Assembly (NCBI GenBank): GCA_001029295.1
Contig: LDXJ01000064.1
Span: 496,001-560,000, forward strand
Length of the DNA stretch: 64,000 nt
DNA from: Peptococcaceae bacterium CEB3
Lineage (GTDB): Bacteria > Bacillota > Desulfitobacteriia > Desulfitobacteriales > Desulfitobacteriaceae
Reading direction: 5' to 3'
Below the pieces are notes generated by a model, which did not search any database, was not told the origin of the DNA, and saw nothing but the letters and a program-made list of their open reading frames with translations. The position numbers were made by a program, and so were the translations under genes. This document shows positions 24,039 through 32,135 of the stretch, in pieces (the first letter of the stretch is position 1; every line of letters starts with the position of its first letter).

Positions 24039-25772
24039 ATGAGAAGGACGAAGATCGTTTGTACGATAGGACCGGCCAGCGAATCAGCCGCCAAGGTGCA
24101 AGAACTCTTGGCGGCCGGTATGGATGTGGCCCGCTTGAATTTTTCCCACGGCACCCATGAGGAACACGGTGCGCGTATTTCTGTCCTCAAAGACGAGGCG
24201 GGGAAAATTGGGAAGCACCTGGCCTTAATCCTGGACACCAAAGGACCGGAAATCCGCACGGGTATCGTTCCCGATCCGGGTGTGGAGTTGGTCGACGGCT
24301 CCCCATATGTGCTGGATACGAATCTGACTCAAGTTGGAGACGCGGCAAGAGTAGGGATTACGTACACCAATCTCTGGCGTGAAGTGAAAGCAGGGGAACA
24401 CATCTTAATCGATGACGGGCAACTGGACTTGGAAGTTGTCAGTGCGAAAAATTCCGTCATCCAAACCGTCGTCCGCCATGGCGGTATTTTGAAGTCACAA
24501 AAAGGGGTCAATGTTCCGGAGAGCCCTATCGAACTCCCGGCGGTGACGGAACGGGACATTGACGATATCCGCTTCGGCATCCAACAGGGGGTTGACTTCA
24601 TCGCCGCCTCCTTCACCCGCAAAGCCGAGGACATCTTTGCCGTGAGGCGCATTTTGGAAGACAACGGGGCTCCGATCAAGATCATCGCCAAGATTGAAAG
24701 CCGCGAAGGGATCAAAAACCTGGATGCCATTTTGGAAGCCGCCGACGGGCTCATGGTGGCCAGGGGGGATTTGGGCGTCGAGATCCCGGTGGAAGAAGTC
24801 CCTCTTTATCAGAAAGAAATGATCCGCAAATGCAACCTGCAGGGCAAGCCGGTCATTGTCGCGACGCAAATGCTGGATTCGATGATTCGTCAACCCCGGC
24901 CTACCCGGGCCGAGGCCAGCGACGTCGCCAATGCTATCCTGGACGGTGCGGACGCCGTCATGCTTTCGGGTGAGACCGCTGCCGGGCGTTTTCCCACCGA
25001 GGCCGTGCGGATGATGGATAAGATTGCCCGCAAAACGGAGGGAGCGCACTGGCAAAACCGTTCCAGCCGGCATCCTCAACTCAATGTAGCCGAGGCCATC
25101 AGCTATGCCAGTTATACCATTGCCGAGGATCTGGAGGCAGCCGCCATTCTCACGCCGACTCAATCCGGTTTGACCCCGCGCATGATTTCCAAATATCGGC
25201 CCAAAGCCGTGGTTCTGGGGGCCACTCCTTTCCCCAGGGTAGCTCGCCAACTCAGTTTGCAATGGGGAGTCTATCCCCTGGTTGTAAGCCAGAGTTCCGG
25301 GACCGACCAACTGTTGTCTATTTCTCTCAACGCCGCTTTGGAGAAAGACTGGGTCCGCAGCGGAGACGTCGTTGTGGTCACGGCCGGAGTTCCAGTCGGG
25401 AAGGCCGGGACGACCAACATGGTGAAAGTGCAGGTCGTAGGCAATGTCTTGGCCAAAGGAGTCGGCTTGGGGCGCAAAGCTTACTCCGCTAAGGCTCGCC
25501 TGGTGGTTCATCCGCAGGATGATTTCGGCGACGGGGAAATACTCGTGACCAGAATGACTGACGCCACTTTGATTCCTTTGATTGCCAGAGCGGGAGCTGT
25601 GGTAGTGGAGGAGGGGGGACTCACTTCACACGCCGCGATAGCCGCCCTGCAGTACGGGATACCGGCGATCGTCGGGGCCAAAGGCATCTTGCGAACCGTC
25701 AAGTCAGGGGAACCTTTGACGGTGGACGCCTTGGCCGGAGTAGTCTACGAGGGAACCGTCAGCATTTTGTAA
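24039..25772 (+). CDS. pyk: Pyruvate kinase with C-terminal PEP-utilising (phosphohistidine-like) domain
   Basis: 577 aa. Start: ATG at 24039 (a second ATG at 24036 is closer to the ribosome site GGGGAGGG). MRRTKIVCTIGPASES, RLNFSHGTHEEH, LDTKGPEIRTG, the signature KIESREGIKNLDAILEAADG and MVARGDLGVEIPVEEVP (about 215-260) identify pyruvate kinase, which converts PEP and ADP to pyruvate and ATP. After about residue 475 comes an extra domain, ARLVVHPQDDFGDGEILVT and GGLTSHAAIAALQYGIPAIVGA (His near 530), as in Bacillus and Geobacillus enzymes of similar length. It overlaps nothing and lies 16 bases after gap. Confidence 0.96.
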   Translation: MRRTKIVCTIGPASESAAKVQELLAAGMDVARLNFSHGTHEEHGARISVLKDEAGKIGKHLALILDTKGPEIRTGIVPDPGVELVDGSPYVLDTNLTQVGDAARVGITYTNLWREVKAGEHILIDDGQLDLEVVSAKNSVIQTVVRHGGILKSQKGVNVPESPIELPAVTERDIDDIRFGIQQGVDFIAASFTRKAEDIFAVRRILEDNGAPIKIIAKIESREGIKNLDAILEAADGLMVARGDLGVEIPVEEVPLYQKEMIRKCNLQGKPVIVATQMLDSMIRQPRPTRAEASDVANAILDGADAVMLSGETAAGRFPTEAVRMMDKIARKTEGAHWQNRSSRHPQLNVAEAISYASYTIAEDLEAAAILTPTQSGLTPRMISKYRPKAVVLGATPFPRVARQLSLQWGVYPLVVSQSSGTDQLLSISLNAALEKDWVRSGDVVVVTAGVPVGKAGTTNMVKVQVVGNVLAKGVGLGRKAYSAKARLVVHPQDDFGDGEILVTRMTDATLIPLIARAGAVVVEEGGLTSHAAIAALQYGIPAIVGAKGILRTVKSGEPLTVDALAGVVYEGTVSIL

Positions 25773-25808
25773 AGAGCGGAACTTTGAATCTTTGGGAGCG
25801 AAGGTTGT

Positions 25809-26588
25809 ATGACAAATGAGCGGCAGGAAGAGATACGCCTCTTGCTGCAACAGCACGGACATTTGACAGTGGCGGAATTGGCCAAGAGCTTCGGAGTCTC
25901 CGATATGACGATCCGTCGTGACCTCAAACATCTGGCAGGCTTGGGACTGGTTCGCCGCGAACACGGCAAAGCTTCCTACCTGCAGTCTGTCGGCCCGGAT
26001 ACCCTCTTCCTCAACCGTTTGGGCGAATTCGAACGGGAGAAAACGGCCATAGGCGCCATGGCTGCTTCCCTCATCGCCGAAGGGGAGCCGGTTATCTTTG
26101 ATGCGGGGACGACCACTCTGGCGGTGGCTCAGTTTGTCAGCGCCGGTTGTGTGGCCATCACCAATTCTCTGCCCATTGCTGGGGTATTGGGTGAGCGAGT
26201 GGGAGTTACTGTTTTTGTGACAGGGGGGGAATTGAGGGGTACCACCTTTGCCCTGGTGGGTCCGCTCACACGCTCGACGGTTTCCGGTTTTAACGCGGAA
26301 AAACTGTTCCTGGCCGCGTCCGGAATGGACTTGGAACGCGGCCTATCGACGACCAGCATGTTGGAATCCGAGGTCAAACAGGAGATGCTGAGCTCTGCCA
26401 AGAAAGTCATTCTAGTCGCTCATAGTCAAAAAATGGGACGGGTGTATTACCACACGTTTGCCCACTGGGATCGGGTGGATATCCTGGTTACGGATAGCGG
26501 TCTGACCGAACCGGCCCGGCGATCTTTGGCCGATCGCGGAGTTGAGGTCCTCATTGCGAACCCCGCCCGGCGGACCTTACCGACATGA
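25809..26588 (+). CDS. DeoR family transcriptional regulator
   Basis: 259 aa. N-terminal HTH: RQEEIRLLLQQHGHLTVAELAKSFGVSDMTIRRDLKHLAGLGLVRREHG (about 5-55), the DeoR signature. The C-terminal DeoRC sugar-phosphate sensor has EKTAIGAMAASLI, FDAGTTT, TNSLP, VTGGELR and LFLAASGMD. It follows pyk by 36 bases and is probably the last gene of the gap-pyk operon, making it a candidate to sense a glycolytic sugar phosphate and control this operon. Confidence 0.9.
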   Translation: MTNERQEEIRLLLQQHGHLTVAELAKSFGVSDMTIRRDLKHLAGLGLVRREHGKASYLQSVGPDTLFLNRLGEFEREKTAIGAMAASLIAEGEPVIFDAGTTTLAVAQFVSAGCVAITNSLPIAGVLGERVGVTVFVTGGELRGTTFALVGPLTRSTVSGFNAEKLFLAASGMDLERGLSTTSMLESEVKQEMLSSAKKVILVAHSQKMGRVYYHTFAHWDRVDILVTDSGLTEPARRSLADRGVEVLIANPARRTLPT

Positions 26589-26693
26589 CCTTACCGACGT
26601 CAACTACCCCCACTTAACGCCCAGCAGCATTTGAAGTGGGGGCTTGGGGAAACGTGTCTGCGGAGCATTGCTAAAAAATGCTGCTAAAAGATT

Positions 26694-26720
26694 GGGGCCC
26701 GGTTTTACTACCGGGCCCCC
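26694..26720. terminator. Bidirectional GC-rich hairpin between convergent genes
   Basis: GGGGCCCGG (26694-26702), 8-base loop, CCGGGCCCC (26711-26719). It separates deoR (plus) from the small minus-strand gene. A further stem, CCCCCACTT and AAGTGGGGG, lies upstream near 26608-26641. Confidence 0.7.
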
Positions 26721-26723
26721 TGT

Positions 26724-26936
26724 TCACAGTTGGTCATCCACCGTATCCCGGTCTATCGTGCTCTGATCCCGCCCTTCAAGCAGCTTAATCAAGCCGGCCT
26801 GCCGCAGTTCCGTGGCGATTTCGAACAAGGAATCTTTCCTGTCTTCGGGTAGGTTTTGGACAAAACGGTTAATCTTAACGGGGGGAACCATGTTACGTAT
26901 CTTAGCCCCACCAAATTTGAGCACCCGTTCCGGCAA
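26724..26936 (-). CDS. Small conserved-looking 70-aa protein
   Basis: Starts at TTG (26934-26936) preceded on the minus strand by AAGGAGGAG at ideal distance, which makes it a convincing gene despite the rare start. Sequence features: KFGGAKIRNMVPPVKINRFV in the first half, then a helical FEIATELRQAGLIKLLEG. No domain is recognised; it is soluble and charged. It is convergent with deoR and separated from it by a strong hairpin. The function is unknown. Confidence 0.65.
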   Translation of the reverse strand: MPERVLKFGGAKIRNMVPPVKINRFVQNLPEDRKDSLFEIATELRQAGLIKLLEGRDQSTIDRDTVDDQL

Positions 26937-27086
26937 CGTTATCTCCTCCTTTTGCTGCCCCCTATCGGTTGTTTCGGCACATATCCCTGGGTCGCCGGGA
27001 CAGAGCCACCTCAGTGCGCCCCGTTTTCCAGGGTCCGGATTTAGTATGTACCTGAGAGACAGTTAAACATGCGCGGTTCGGAAAAA

Positions 27087-27118
27087 CCGGTGAAAAACCA
27101 GTGAAAAACGGTGAAAGA
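27087..27118. repeat. 11-bp tandem repeats
   Basis: CCGGTGAAAAA, CCAGTGAAAAA and CGGTGAAAGA in tandem upstream of the MBL-fold gene. Confidence 0.5.
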
Positions 27119-27216
27119 CAACGCGGGTGCGAGAAGTGAGCAGGAATTCTGTTTGGCGTTGTCGAATTACGCGATGAGCGATAACAGTATCACTTAATCC
27201 CGTCAAAGGAGAACAC

Positions 27217-27861
27217 ATGCTGATTACAGATGAAGTGCATCTGGTGGACGGAGTCAAAGGTGCCCATGTTTACTTGGTGGCGAGTCAGGAACCGTTCCTG
27301 GTCGACACCGGGATGCCTGGGCAGGAAAGAAGAATTATCGAATACATCCGGAGTGTCGGACTGAACCCCCGCCATCTGACGGGGATCATTCTGACTCATT
27401 TTGATGTCGACCACGTCGGTAGTGTGCGAAATTTAGCTTCAGCCCTGGAGTGTCCTGTTTACGCGCACGAGACCGAGGTCCCTTATATCCGGGGGCAGAA
27501 ACCGAGACCCGGGATGAAACGCTTCCTGCCCCATCTTGTTTCGCCCGTCTACGGCCTTTTGCGCCCGCCGGAAGAACTGCGGCCGTGCGCCGATATGTTT
27601 CACGACTGGGAGGTGTTGCCGACCCCGGGGCATACACCCGGCCATATCGTTCTCTATCGCAACGGAATTGCCATCGTCGGTGATCTCTTGCAGGGAGGCA
27701 GAATTCGCCCGGCTCCCCCGTATCTCACCTGGAATTCCGGAGAGCTCAAAGAATCGATCCGCCAACTGATCTCGCGTCCCTTGCGCTGGATTTTACCGGG
27801 TCACGGTCCCGCGACTCCCGCTTCGAACCACTGGCTGGACCGGTTGGAACGGAGCTTGTAG
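27217..27861 (+). CDS. Metallo-beta-lactamase-fold hydrolase
   Basis: 214 aa. Metal site: ILTHFDVDHVGS (about 55-66, H-x-D-x-D-H, i.e. the second His of the usual HxHxDH is Asp), then LPTPGHTPGHIVLY (about 131-144), a late Asp in VGDLLQGG and His in LPGHGPAT. This is the glyoxalase II-like subgroup acting on thioesters, phosphodiesters or lactones; the substrate cannot be told. AAAGGAG precedes the ATG. It appears to be a single-gene unit. Confidence 0.85.
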   Translation: MLITDEVHLVDGVKGAHVYLVASQEPFLVDTGMPGQERRIIEYIRSVGLNPRHLTGIILTHFDVDHVGSVRNLASALECPVYAHETEVPYIRGQKPRPGMKRFLPHLVSPVYGLLRPPEELRPCADMFHDWEVLPTPGHTPGHIVLYRNGIAIVGDLLQGGRIRPAPPYLTWNSGELKESIRQLISRPLRWILPGHGPATPASNHWLDRLERSL

Positions 27862-27908
27862 CTTTGACAACGCCGCTCGTTGAAATCTCAAAAGTTTATC
27901 CGAGTCGA

Positions 27909-27937
27909 TTGAAGCGCGAAGTTGCCTGTGGTATAAT
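27909..27937 (+). promoter_or_regulatory. Promoter of the 41-aa gene
   Basis: TTGAAG (27909-27914), 17 bases, TATAAT (27932-27937). Confidence 0.65.
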
Positions 27938-28001
27938 GTATACAAAGAACAGTTTGCAATGATCGTATGCATTTATCACGAGGGAAGGGAAGGTGGCTTC
28001 T

Positions 28002-28127
28002 ATGTTTCTCGTCACTTGGATCGAAGGAGAAGAAGTCAAATACCGGCTGGTCAACGATGTTGAAGCTTTACGGCCTCTGGTTTTTTCCCTGGGACAACAC
28101 GTGATAGTCCAAGCTCTTGAGTCCTGA
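28002..28127 (+). CDS. Small 41-aa protein with its own promoter and terminator
   Basis: ATG 28002 (or GTG 27993, in frame) to TGA 28125-28127, with GAGGGAAGGGAAGG ahead. The peptide starts MFLVTWIEGEEVKYRLVNDV and ends with a hydrophobic FSLGQHVIVQALES. A 17-spaced promoter lies 65 bases before it and a good terminator 33 bases after it, so this is an independent transcript. No family known. It is too short for default gene finding. Confidence 0.6.
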   Translation: MFLVTWIEGEEVKYRLVNDVEALRPLVFSLGQHVIVQALES

Positions 28128-28159
28128 TCCCCTGCCTTTCACGGTTTGCCTTTATCTGA

Positions 28160-28187
28160 CAGCAGTTTTAAACTGCTGTTTTTGTTT
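28160..28187 (+). terminator. Rho-independent terminator
   Basis: CAGCAGTT and AACTGCTG form an 8-bp stem around a tiny loop (28160-28178), followed by TTTTTGTTT. Confidence 0.85.
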
Positions 28188-28280
28188 GGCATTTTTTATT
28201 TTCCGCCACCGCATACTAGCAGGAGAAAGAGAAGTTGTCCCCGAATAAATAAACATACACACTGTTGAGGAGGGTGGAAG

Positions 28281-29138
28281 ATGTCACTGGTCATCCTGGT
28301 CGACAGTTCAGCCGACATTCCCAGGGAAAGCGCTGAGGCGGCCGGTGTTGAGGTCGTGCCGATGCCGGTAACCATCGGCGGTAGGACGTTTTTCGAAGGA
28401 GTAGACATATCCGCGGCGGAATTTTACGCCCAATTCCGGGCTCTGCCGGAGTTGCCCAAGACTTCTCAGCCCAATCCGCAAGTCCTGCTGGAACAGTATA
28501 ACAAAATTTTGGCGCGGGGCGACGAAGTCGTGGCCATTCATCTTTCTTCCCAGCTGAGTTCAACGTACAACACCGCCTTGATGGTGAAGGAAATGACGGC
28601 TTCACCTGACAAAGTGCACATCGTCGACAGCCGGGGGGCATCCTTCGGTTACGGACTAGTGGCCTTGCTGGCCGCCGAGAAGGCCAAGGCCTGCCTGACC
28701 TGGGAGGAGCTGGAGCCTCAGGTTCTCGATCCGAGAAACCGCATGCGTTATATATTTACACCTGACACGTTGGAATTCCTAGTCAAAGGAGGGCGTGTCA
28801 GCCGGGCTGCCGGGATGGTGGGAAATCTGCTGGACTTGAAGCCTCTCCTGCGGGTGACGGCGGCGGGAAGCATCGAACCGTTCGCCAAAGTGCGAACCCG
28901 GCGGGCGGCCCTGCAGCGCCTGGTACAAGTCATGGAACAGGAATCTGAACACCGGGAAGAACAGGTCATCGGGATCTCTCATTCCGACTGTCGCGGGGAT
29001 GCGGAGTTCCTGGCTGACGAAGTCCGCAAGCGCCTTCCCATCAAGGATATCCGGTTCAGCGACATTGGCTGCGTCATAGGCAGTCACACCGGTCCGGGAA
29101 CTTTGGCGCTTTTTTACTTGAGCAATCCGAACAACTGA
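28281..29138 (+). CDS. DegV family fatty-acid-binding protein
   Basis: 285 aa. DegV hallmarks: VILVDSSADIP (3-13), PMPVTIGGRTFFEGVDIS, the TSQPNPQ segment that contacts the fatty-acid carboxylate, IHLSSQLSSTYNTA (about 92-105), VDSRGAS, and FLVKGGRVSRAAGMVGNLLDLKPLL. Such proteins (FakB) present fatty acids to the kinase FakA; no fakA is in the window. GGAGGGTGG precedes the ATG. The next gene begins 7 bases after its stop, so it is transcribed with the carboxypeptidase and the YtvI-like gene. Confidence 0.93.
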   Translation: MSLVILVDSSADIPRESAEAAGVEVVPMPVTIGGRTFFEGVDISAAEFYAQFRALPELPKTSQPNPQVLLEQYNKILARGDEVVAIHLSSQLSSTYNTALMVKEMTASPDKVHIVDSRGASFGYGLVALLAAEKAKACLTWEELEPQVLDPRNRMRYIFTPDTLEFLVKGGRVSRAAGMVGNLLDLKPLLRVTAAGSIEPFAKVRTRRAALQRLVQVMEQESEHREEQVIGISHSDCRGDAEFLADEVRKRLPIKDIRFSDIGCVIGSHTGPGTLALFYLSNPNN

Positions 29139-29145
29139 GAGGGGG

Positions 29146-30435
29146 ATGGCTTTCAGCAGAAGCATGAGACATCAAACAAAGACATCAAAACTCATCGCCA
29201 TAACCATACTCGTACTGACCTTACTTGCCGCAAACTCCGGGTCTCCTGTCTCTGCCCAAACCGCCAATATCCCGCCCCAGGTACAAGGGGAAGCGGCTTA
29301 CCTGATGGACATGCAGTCGGGACAGGTTTTGTATGCCAAAAATCCGGATGAGAAATTGGCCCCCGCCAGCACGACTAAGATAATGACGGCCCTTTTGGCC
29401 CTCCAGCTAGGTAACCTCAATGATAGGGTCACCGCCAGTAAGACGATGCTGAAGCGGAAAATCGTCTATGGCACCCAGATCTATCTGACACCGGGAGAAA
29501 CGATGCCCCTGAAGGACCTGCTCTATGCGATCCTGCTCAATTCGGCCAATGATGCGGCGGTGGACGTAGCGGAATACGTCGGCGGCGACGTGCCGCACTT
29601 CGTAGACTTGATGAACGAGAAGGCCAAAGAAATCGGGATGGTCAACACGCATTTTATGAATCCAACCGGGCTGACGGAAGAAGGTCATTTTACGACGGCC
29701 CACGATTTAGCTATTCTCGCTCGGGTTGCTTACCAGAATCCGGTTTTTCGCCGCTACATAGCGACAAAAACTCACACCATTCCCCGGGCACAGGCTAATG
29801 TTCCCAAGTTGATGGTCAACGAGAATAAACTCTTATGGCGCGATCCCGATGTGAACGGGATGAAGACCGGATATACCGCCGCGGCGGGTAACTGTTTGGT
29901 CGCCACCGCCGAGCGGGGAGGGCGGCAGCTTGTGGGCGTCATTTTGAAATCTCCGGGTGGGGAAATGTTCGGCGATATGGAGAAGCTCCTGAACTACGGT
30001 TTTTCCTCCTCCACGACCACGGCCTACCGGCCGGCGGGTGCCGCCGTGGCCACCACCACGGTCGGACAGCAGCAAGTAAATCTGGTTCTGGCCCAACCCA
30101 TCTATGTCACCCAAAAGAGCGGCGAACCGATGCCGGCCCTGCGCTTGACCCTGGCCCACAGCAAACAGGGGTTGAAATCTGTGCGTAAAGGGGAAATCCT
30201 GGCTCAACTGGAGGTGTGGGACGGTACGGATTTGTTAGATACAATCAATCTTTTGGCCGAGCGTTCGGTCGTGCCGCCCGCTCCGGCCGAGGTTCCCGCC
30301 GCGGCAGGCTACATCTATTTCACCGCCCTGGGAATCTTGTCTTTATTCGTCCTCTACCTTGGCACCCGTTGGGCACAGATGGTTAGGACGGAAAGAAAAC
30401 GAGACGCTCACAGAAGAAGGGAGTCCAACCCGTGA
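29146..30435 (+). CDS. D-alanyl-D-alanine carboxypeptidase (DacF/DacB-like PBP)
   Basis: 429 aa. A signal peptide (hydrophobic ITILVLTLLAANSGSPVSA, about 20-37) is followed by the PBP5-like peptidase. The catalytic triad motifs are S75-T-T-K78 in PASTTKIM, S133-A-N135 and K240-T-G. A PBP5_C-like domain follows, and a C-terminal membrane helix (about 387-406) before a basic tail. It trims the terminal D-Ala of peptidoglycan stem peptides. The DegV gene is 7 bases upstream and the YtvI-like gene overlaps its end by 4 bases, consistent with a sporulation/cell-wall operon. The start ATG sits very close to GAGAGGGGG, so the exact start is a little uncertain. Confidence 0.93.
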   Translation: MAFSRSMRHQTKTSKLIAITILVLTLLAANSGSPVSAQTANIPPQVQGEAAYLMDMQSGQVLYAKNPDEKLAPASTTKIMTALLALQLGNLNDRVTASKTMLKRKIVYGTQIYLTPGETMPLKDLLYAILLNSANDAAVDVAEYVGGDVPHFVDLMNEKAKEIGMVNTHFMNPTGLTEEGHFTTAHDLAILARVAYQNPVFRRYIATKTHTIPRAQANVPKLMVNENKLLWRDPDVNGMKTGYTAAAGNCLVATAERGGRQLVGVILKSPGGEMFGDMEKLLNYGFSSSTTTAYRPAGAAVATTTVGQQQVNLVLAQPIYVTQKSGEPMPALRLTLAHSKQGLKSVRKGEILAQLEVWDGTDLLDTINLLAERSVVPPAPAEVPAAAGYIYFTALGILSLFVLYLGTRWAQMVRTERKRDAHRRRESNP

Positions 30436-31481
30436 ACGCTGTCACGAAGAACTTTCTTGTCCGGAGCCTGAAGTTTATCGGGTTCTGGATCGTCATCGGA
30501 CTTCTTATCTATTTGGTAGGAAAATTTTCCTATTTGTTTTTACCCTTTATCTTGGCTTTCATCTTTACCTCCACCATCAACCCTTTGAAAAAGTTTTTGA
30601 TTCGCCATTTGCACTGTCCCCCAACCGTCGCTGTTCTCGCGTCCATGGTGGCCGAGATAGGCGCCTTTGCTTTATTGGTGGCCTTTCTCATCACCAGGGC
30701 CGTGCGGGAAGCCCACGATATCATTGTCCACTGGCCCTTTTACAGCGAGTTGTTCGAACGCGTCTTTTCCCATTGGCTCAATACCGTGCAGACCGCTTAC
30801 TTCAACCTTCCCGGCAATTACACAGGCTACCTCAGCAACGCGTTAAATGGCTTGCTCAAACCCGTACCGAGCCTGTTGACGCGTGGTTTTTCGTTGGCGG
30901 CCGCGGTTCCCGAATGGATGATCATCATCGTGGTGAGCCTTGTGGCCACTTTCTTTATGTCCAAAAACAGTCAACGCTATATTTCCGCCTTCGTCCGCAT
31001 TTTTCCCTGGGAATGGCAAGATAGCCTGCGCGCGCTGGGCCGCGATTTCGCGGGCGCTTTCAGCGGTTTCATTAAGGCGGAGTTCATCGTTTTCCTGCTG
31101 ATTCTTGTCATGTCGGTCGGCGGCTTGCTCCTGATCCACGCTCGTTACGCCATTGTTCTCGGTACGGTCACCGGCATAGTCGGTATCCTGCCGGTTTTGG
31201 GCGTCGGACTGGTCCTCGTGCCTTGGGCGGCCGTGTCTTTACTCACGGGGCACACTTGGTTTGCCGTTGAGCTCATCCTGCTTACGACCGCCGTTACGAT
31301 TATGCGCCACATTGTTGAACCCAAAATACTCGGAGATAACGTGGGACTTGATCCCCTCTTGGTTCTCATCAGCATGTATGTCGGCCTGGCGGCGACGGGG
31401 ATTATTGGTTTGATTCTGGGCCCGTTTATCCTCATCGCTTATAATTCTCTAAAAAGAGCGGGCGTCTTCCGCAACCTCTGA
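30432..31481 (+). CDS. ytvI: YtvI-like sporulation membrane protein (AI-2E transporter family)
   Basis: 349 aa with about seven to eight membrane helices: N-terminal pair (15-60), a further helix at about 73-92, then a soluble middle, and a C-terminal bundle containing FFMSKNSQRYISAF, then ILPVLGVGLVLVPWA and RHIVEPKILGDNVGLDPLLVL. This matches the AI-2E/PerM family and particularly Firmicute YtvI. Starts with GTG overlapping the carboxypeptidase stop by 4 bases, so translation is coupled. Its transport activity is unknown; YtvI homologues are expressed in sporulation. A hairpin follows at 31529. Confidence 0.8.
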   Translation: MNAVTKNFLVRSLKFIGFWIVIGLLIYLVGKFSYLFLPFILAFIFTSTINPLKKFLIRHLHCPPTVAVLASMVAEIGAFALLVAFLITRAVREAHDIIVHWPFYSELFERVFSHWLNTVQTAYFNLPGNYTGYLSNALNGLLKPVPSLLTRGFSLAAAVPEWMIIIVVSLVATFFMSKNSQRYISAFVRIFPWEWQDSLRALGRDFAGAFSGFIKAEFIVFLLILVMSVGGLLLIHARYAIVLGTVTGIVGILPVLGVGLVLVPWAAVSLLTGHTWFAVELILLTTAVTIMRHIVEPKILGDNVGLDPLLVLISMYVGLAATGIIGLILGPFILIAYNSLKRAGVFRNL

Positions 31482-31528
31482 AAGAAGATACTGCCTGTCC
31501 GGCTAGCCCGTGAGCGTGATATACTGAA

Positions 31529-31554
31529 AAGCCGAAGACTCGCGTCTCCGGCTT
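31529..31554 (+). terminator. Hairpin terminator after the ytvI-like gene
   Basis: AAGCCG-A-AGAC, TCGC loop, GTCT-C-CGGCTT. A ten-pair stem with one mismatch; the tail is CCTCAT, so the U-tract is poor. It also lies at the 3' end of the opposite DUF1540 gene. Confidence 0.65.
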
Positions 31555-31581
31555 CCTCATGTCCAGCCAGCCTCTGTCTAG

Positions 31582-31737
31582 TTAGCCTCTGGACCTGAAC
31601 GTACCACAGTCAGTCGCTTCGACCGAAGCGACGTCCGCATGGTGCCGGGTAATTTGGATACTGTCTGCTTTGCAGATCTTGGCCTCCTCGTTGTAGACAC
31701 AGTCTGTCACATTGCAGCGGACTTCCGGATTTTCCAT
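31582..31737 (-). CDS. DUF1540 small cysteine protein
   Basis: 51 aa on the minus strand from ATG (31735-31737) to TAA (31582-31584), with GGAGGTGA 7 bases ahead. The sequence starts MENPEVRCNVTDCVYNEEAK, continues with ICKADSIQIT, and ends ATDCGTF plus a short tail: the exact Cys pattern of DUF1540 (C-x4-C-x8-C...C-G-T-F). These small, probably metal-binding proteins are frequent in spore-forming Clostridia; the role is unknown. It is convergent with the ytvI-like gene. Confidence 0.85.
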   Translation of the reverse strand: MENPEVRCNVTDCVYNEEAKICKADSIQITRHHADVASVEATDCGTFRSRG

Positions 31738-32135
31738 TGCGCTCTCACCTCCGGCTTTATGTTTCCCGCAGAGGGGAAGTTTATCCTCTCGTGAAACGGT
31801 ATGCCGACAGTGAAACTTCTCCCGCAGGAGTTGGGATTTAGTCAGGTGTACGTTTTCCCGTCGGATAGATTGTCCTCATGTTTGTCCTCATGGTTTGTTC
31901 TCACGGACAAAATCCGCTATAATAAAGCCTGGCACGGAACGGCGGACCCGCTAAGCCCGCGGGTGCCGGAGCAGCGACCGGACCAAAGGATAAGGCGGAT
32001 AAGCAGCGAGCGGATGAGGCAGCCAAGCTCCCAAGCCGGTCAACCCGCGCGCTGCCGCAGCGGCCCAGCGGACAAGGGGATGCGGCACTGAAGCAGCAGG
32101 CTCCGCACTTTGAGAAACGGTGGGGATGAAGAAAC
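31738..32135. other. Gap upstream of miaB: inverted repeat and weak promoter
   Basis: No gene is supported. An imperfect hairpin spans 31761-31797 (GTTTC...AGAGG / CCTCT...GAAAC) near the DUF1540 promoter side. A TATAAT at 31918-31923 with a weak TTGTTC 17 bases upstream may start the miaB transcript, giving a GC-rich leader of about 200 bases. Confidence 0.4.

Noticed and set aside
31801-32091. 96-aa plus-strand ORF upstream of miaB
   Set aside because: Arg/Pro-rich low-complexity translation of GC-rich leader DNA with no ribosome site.
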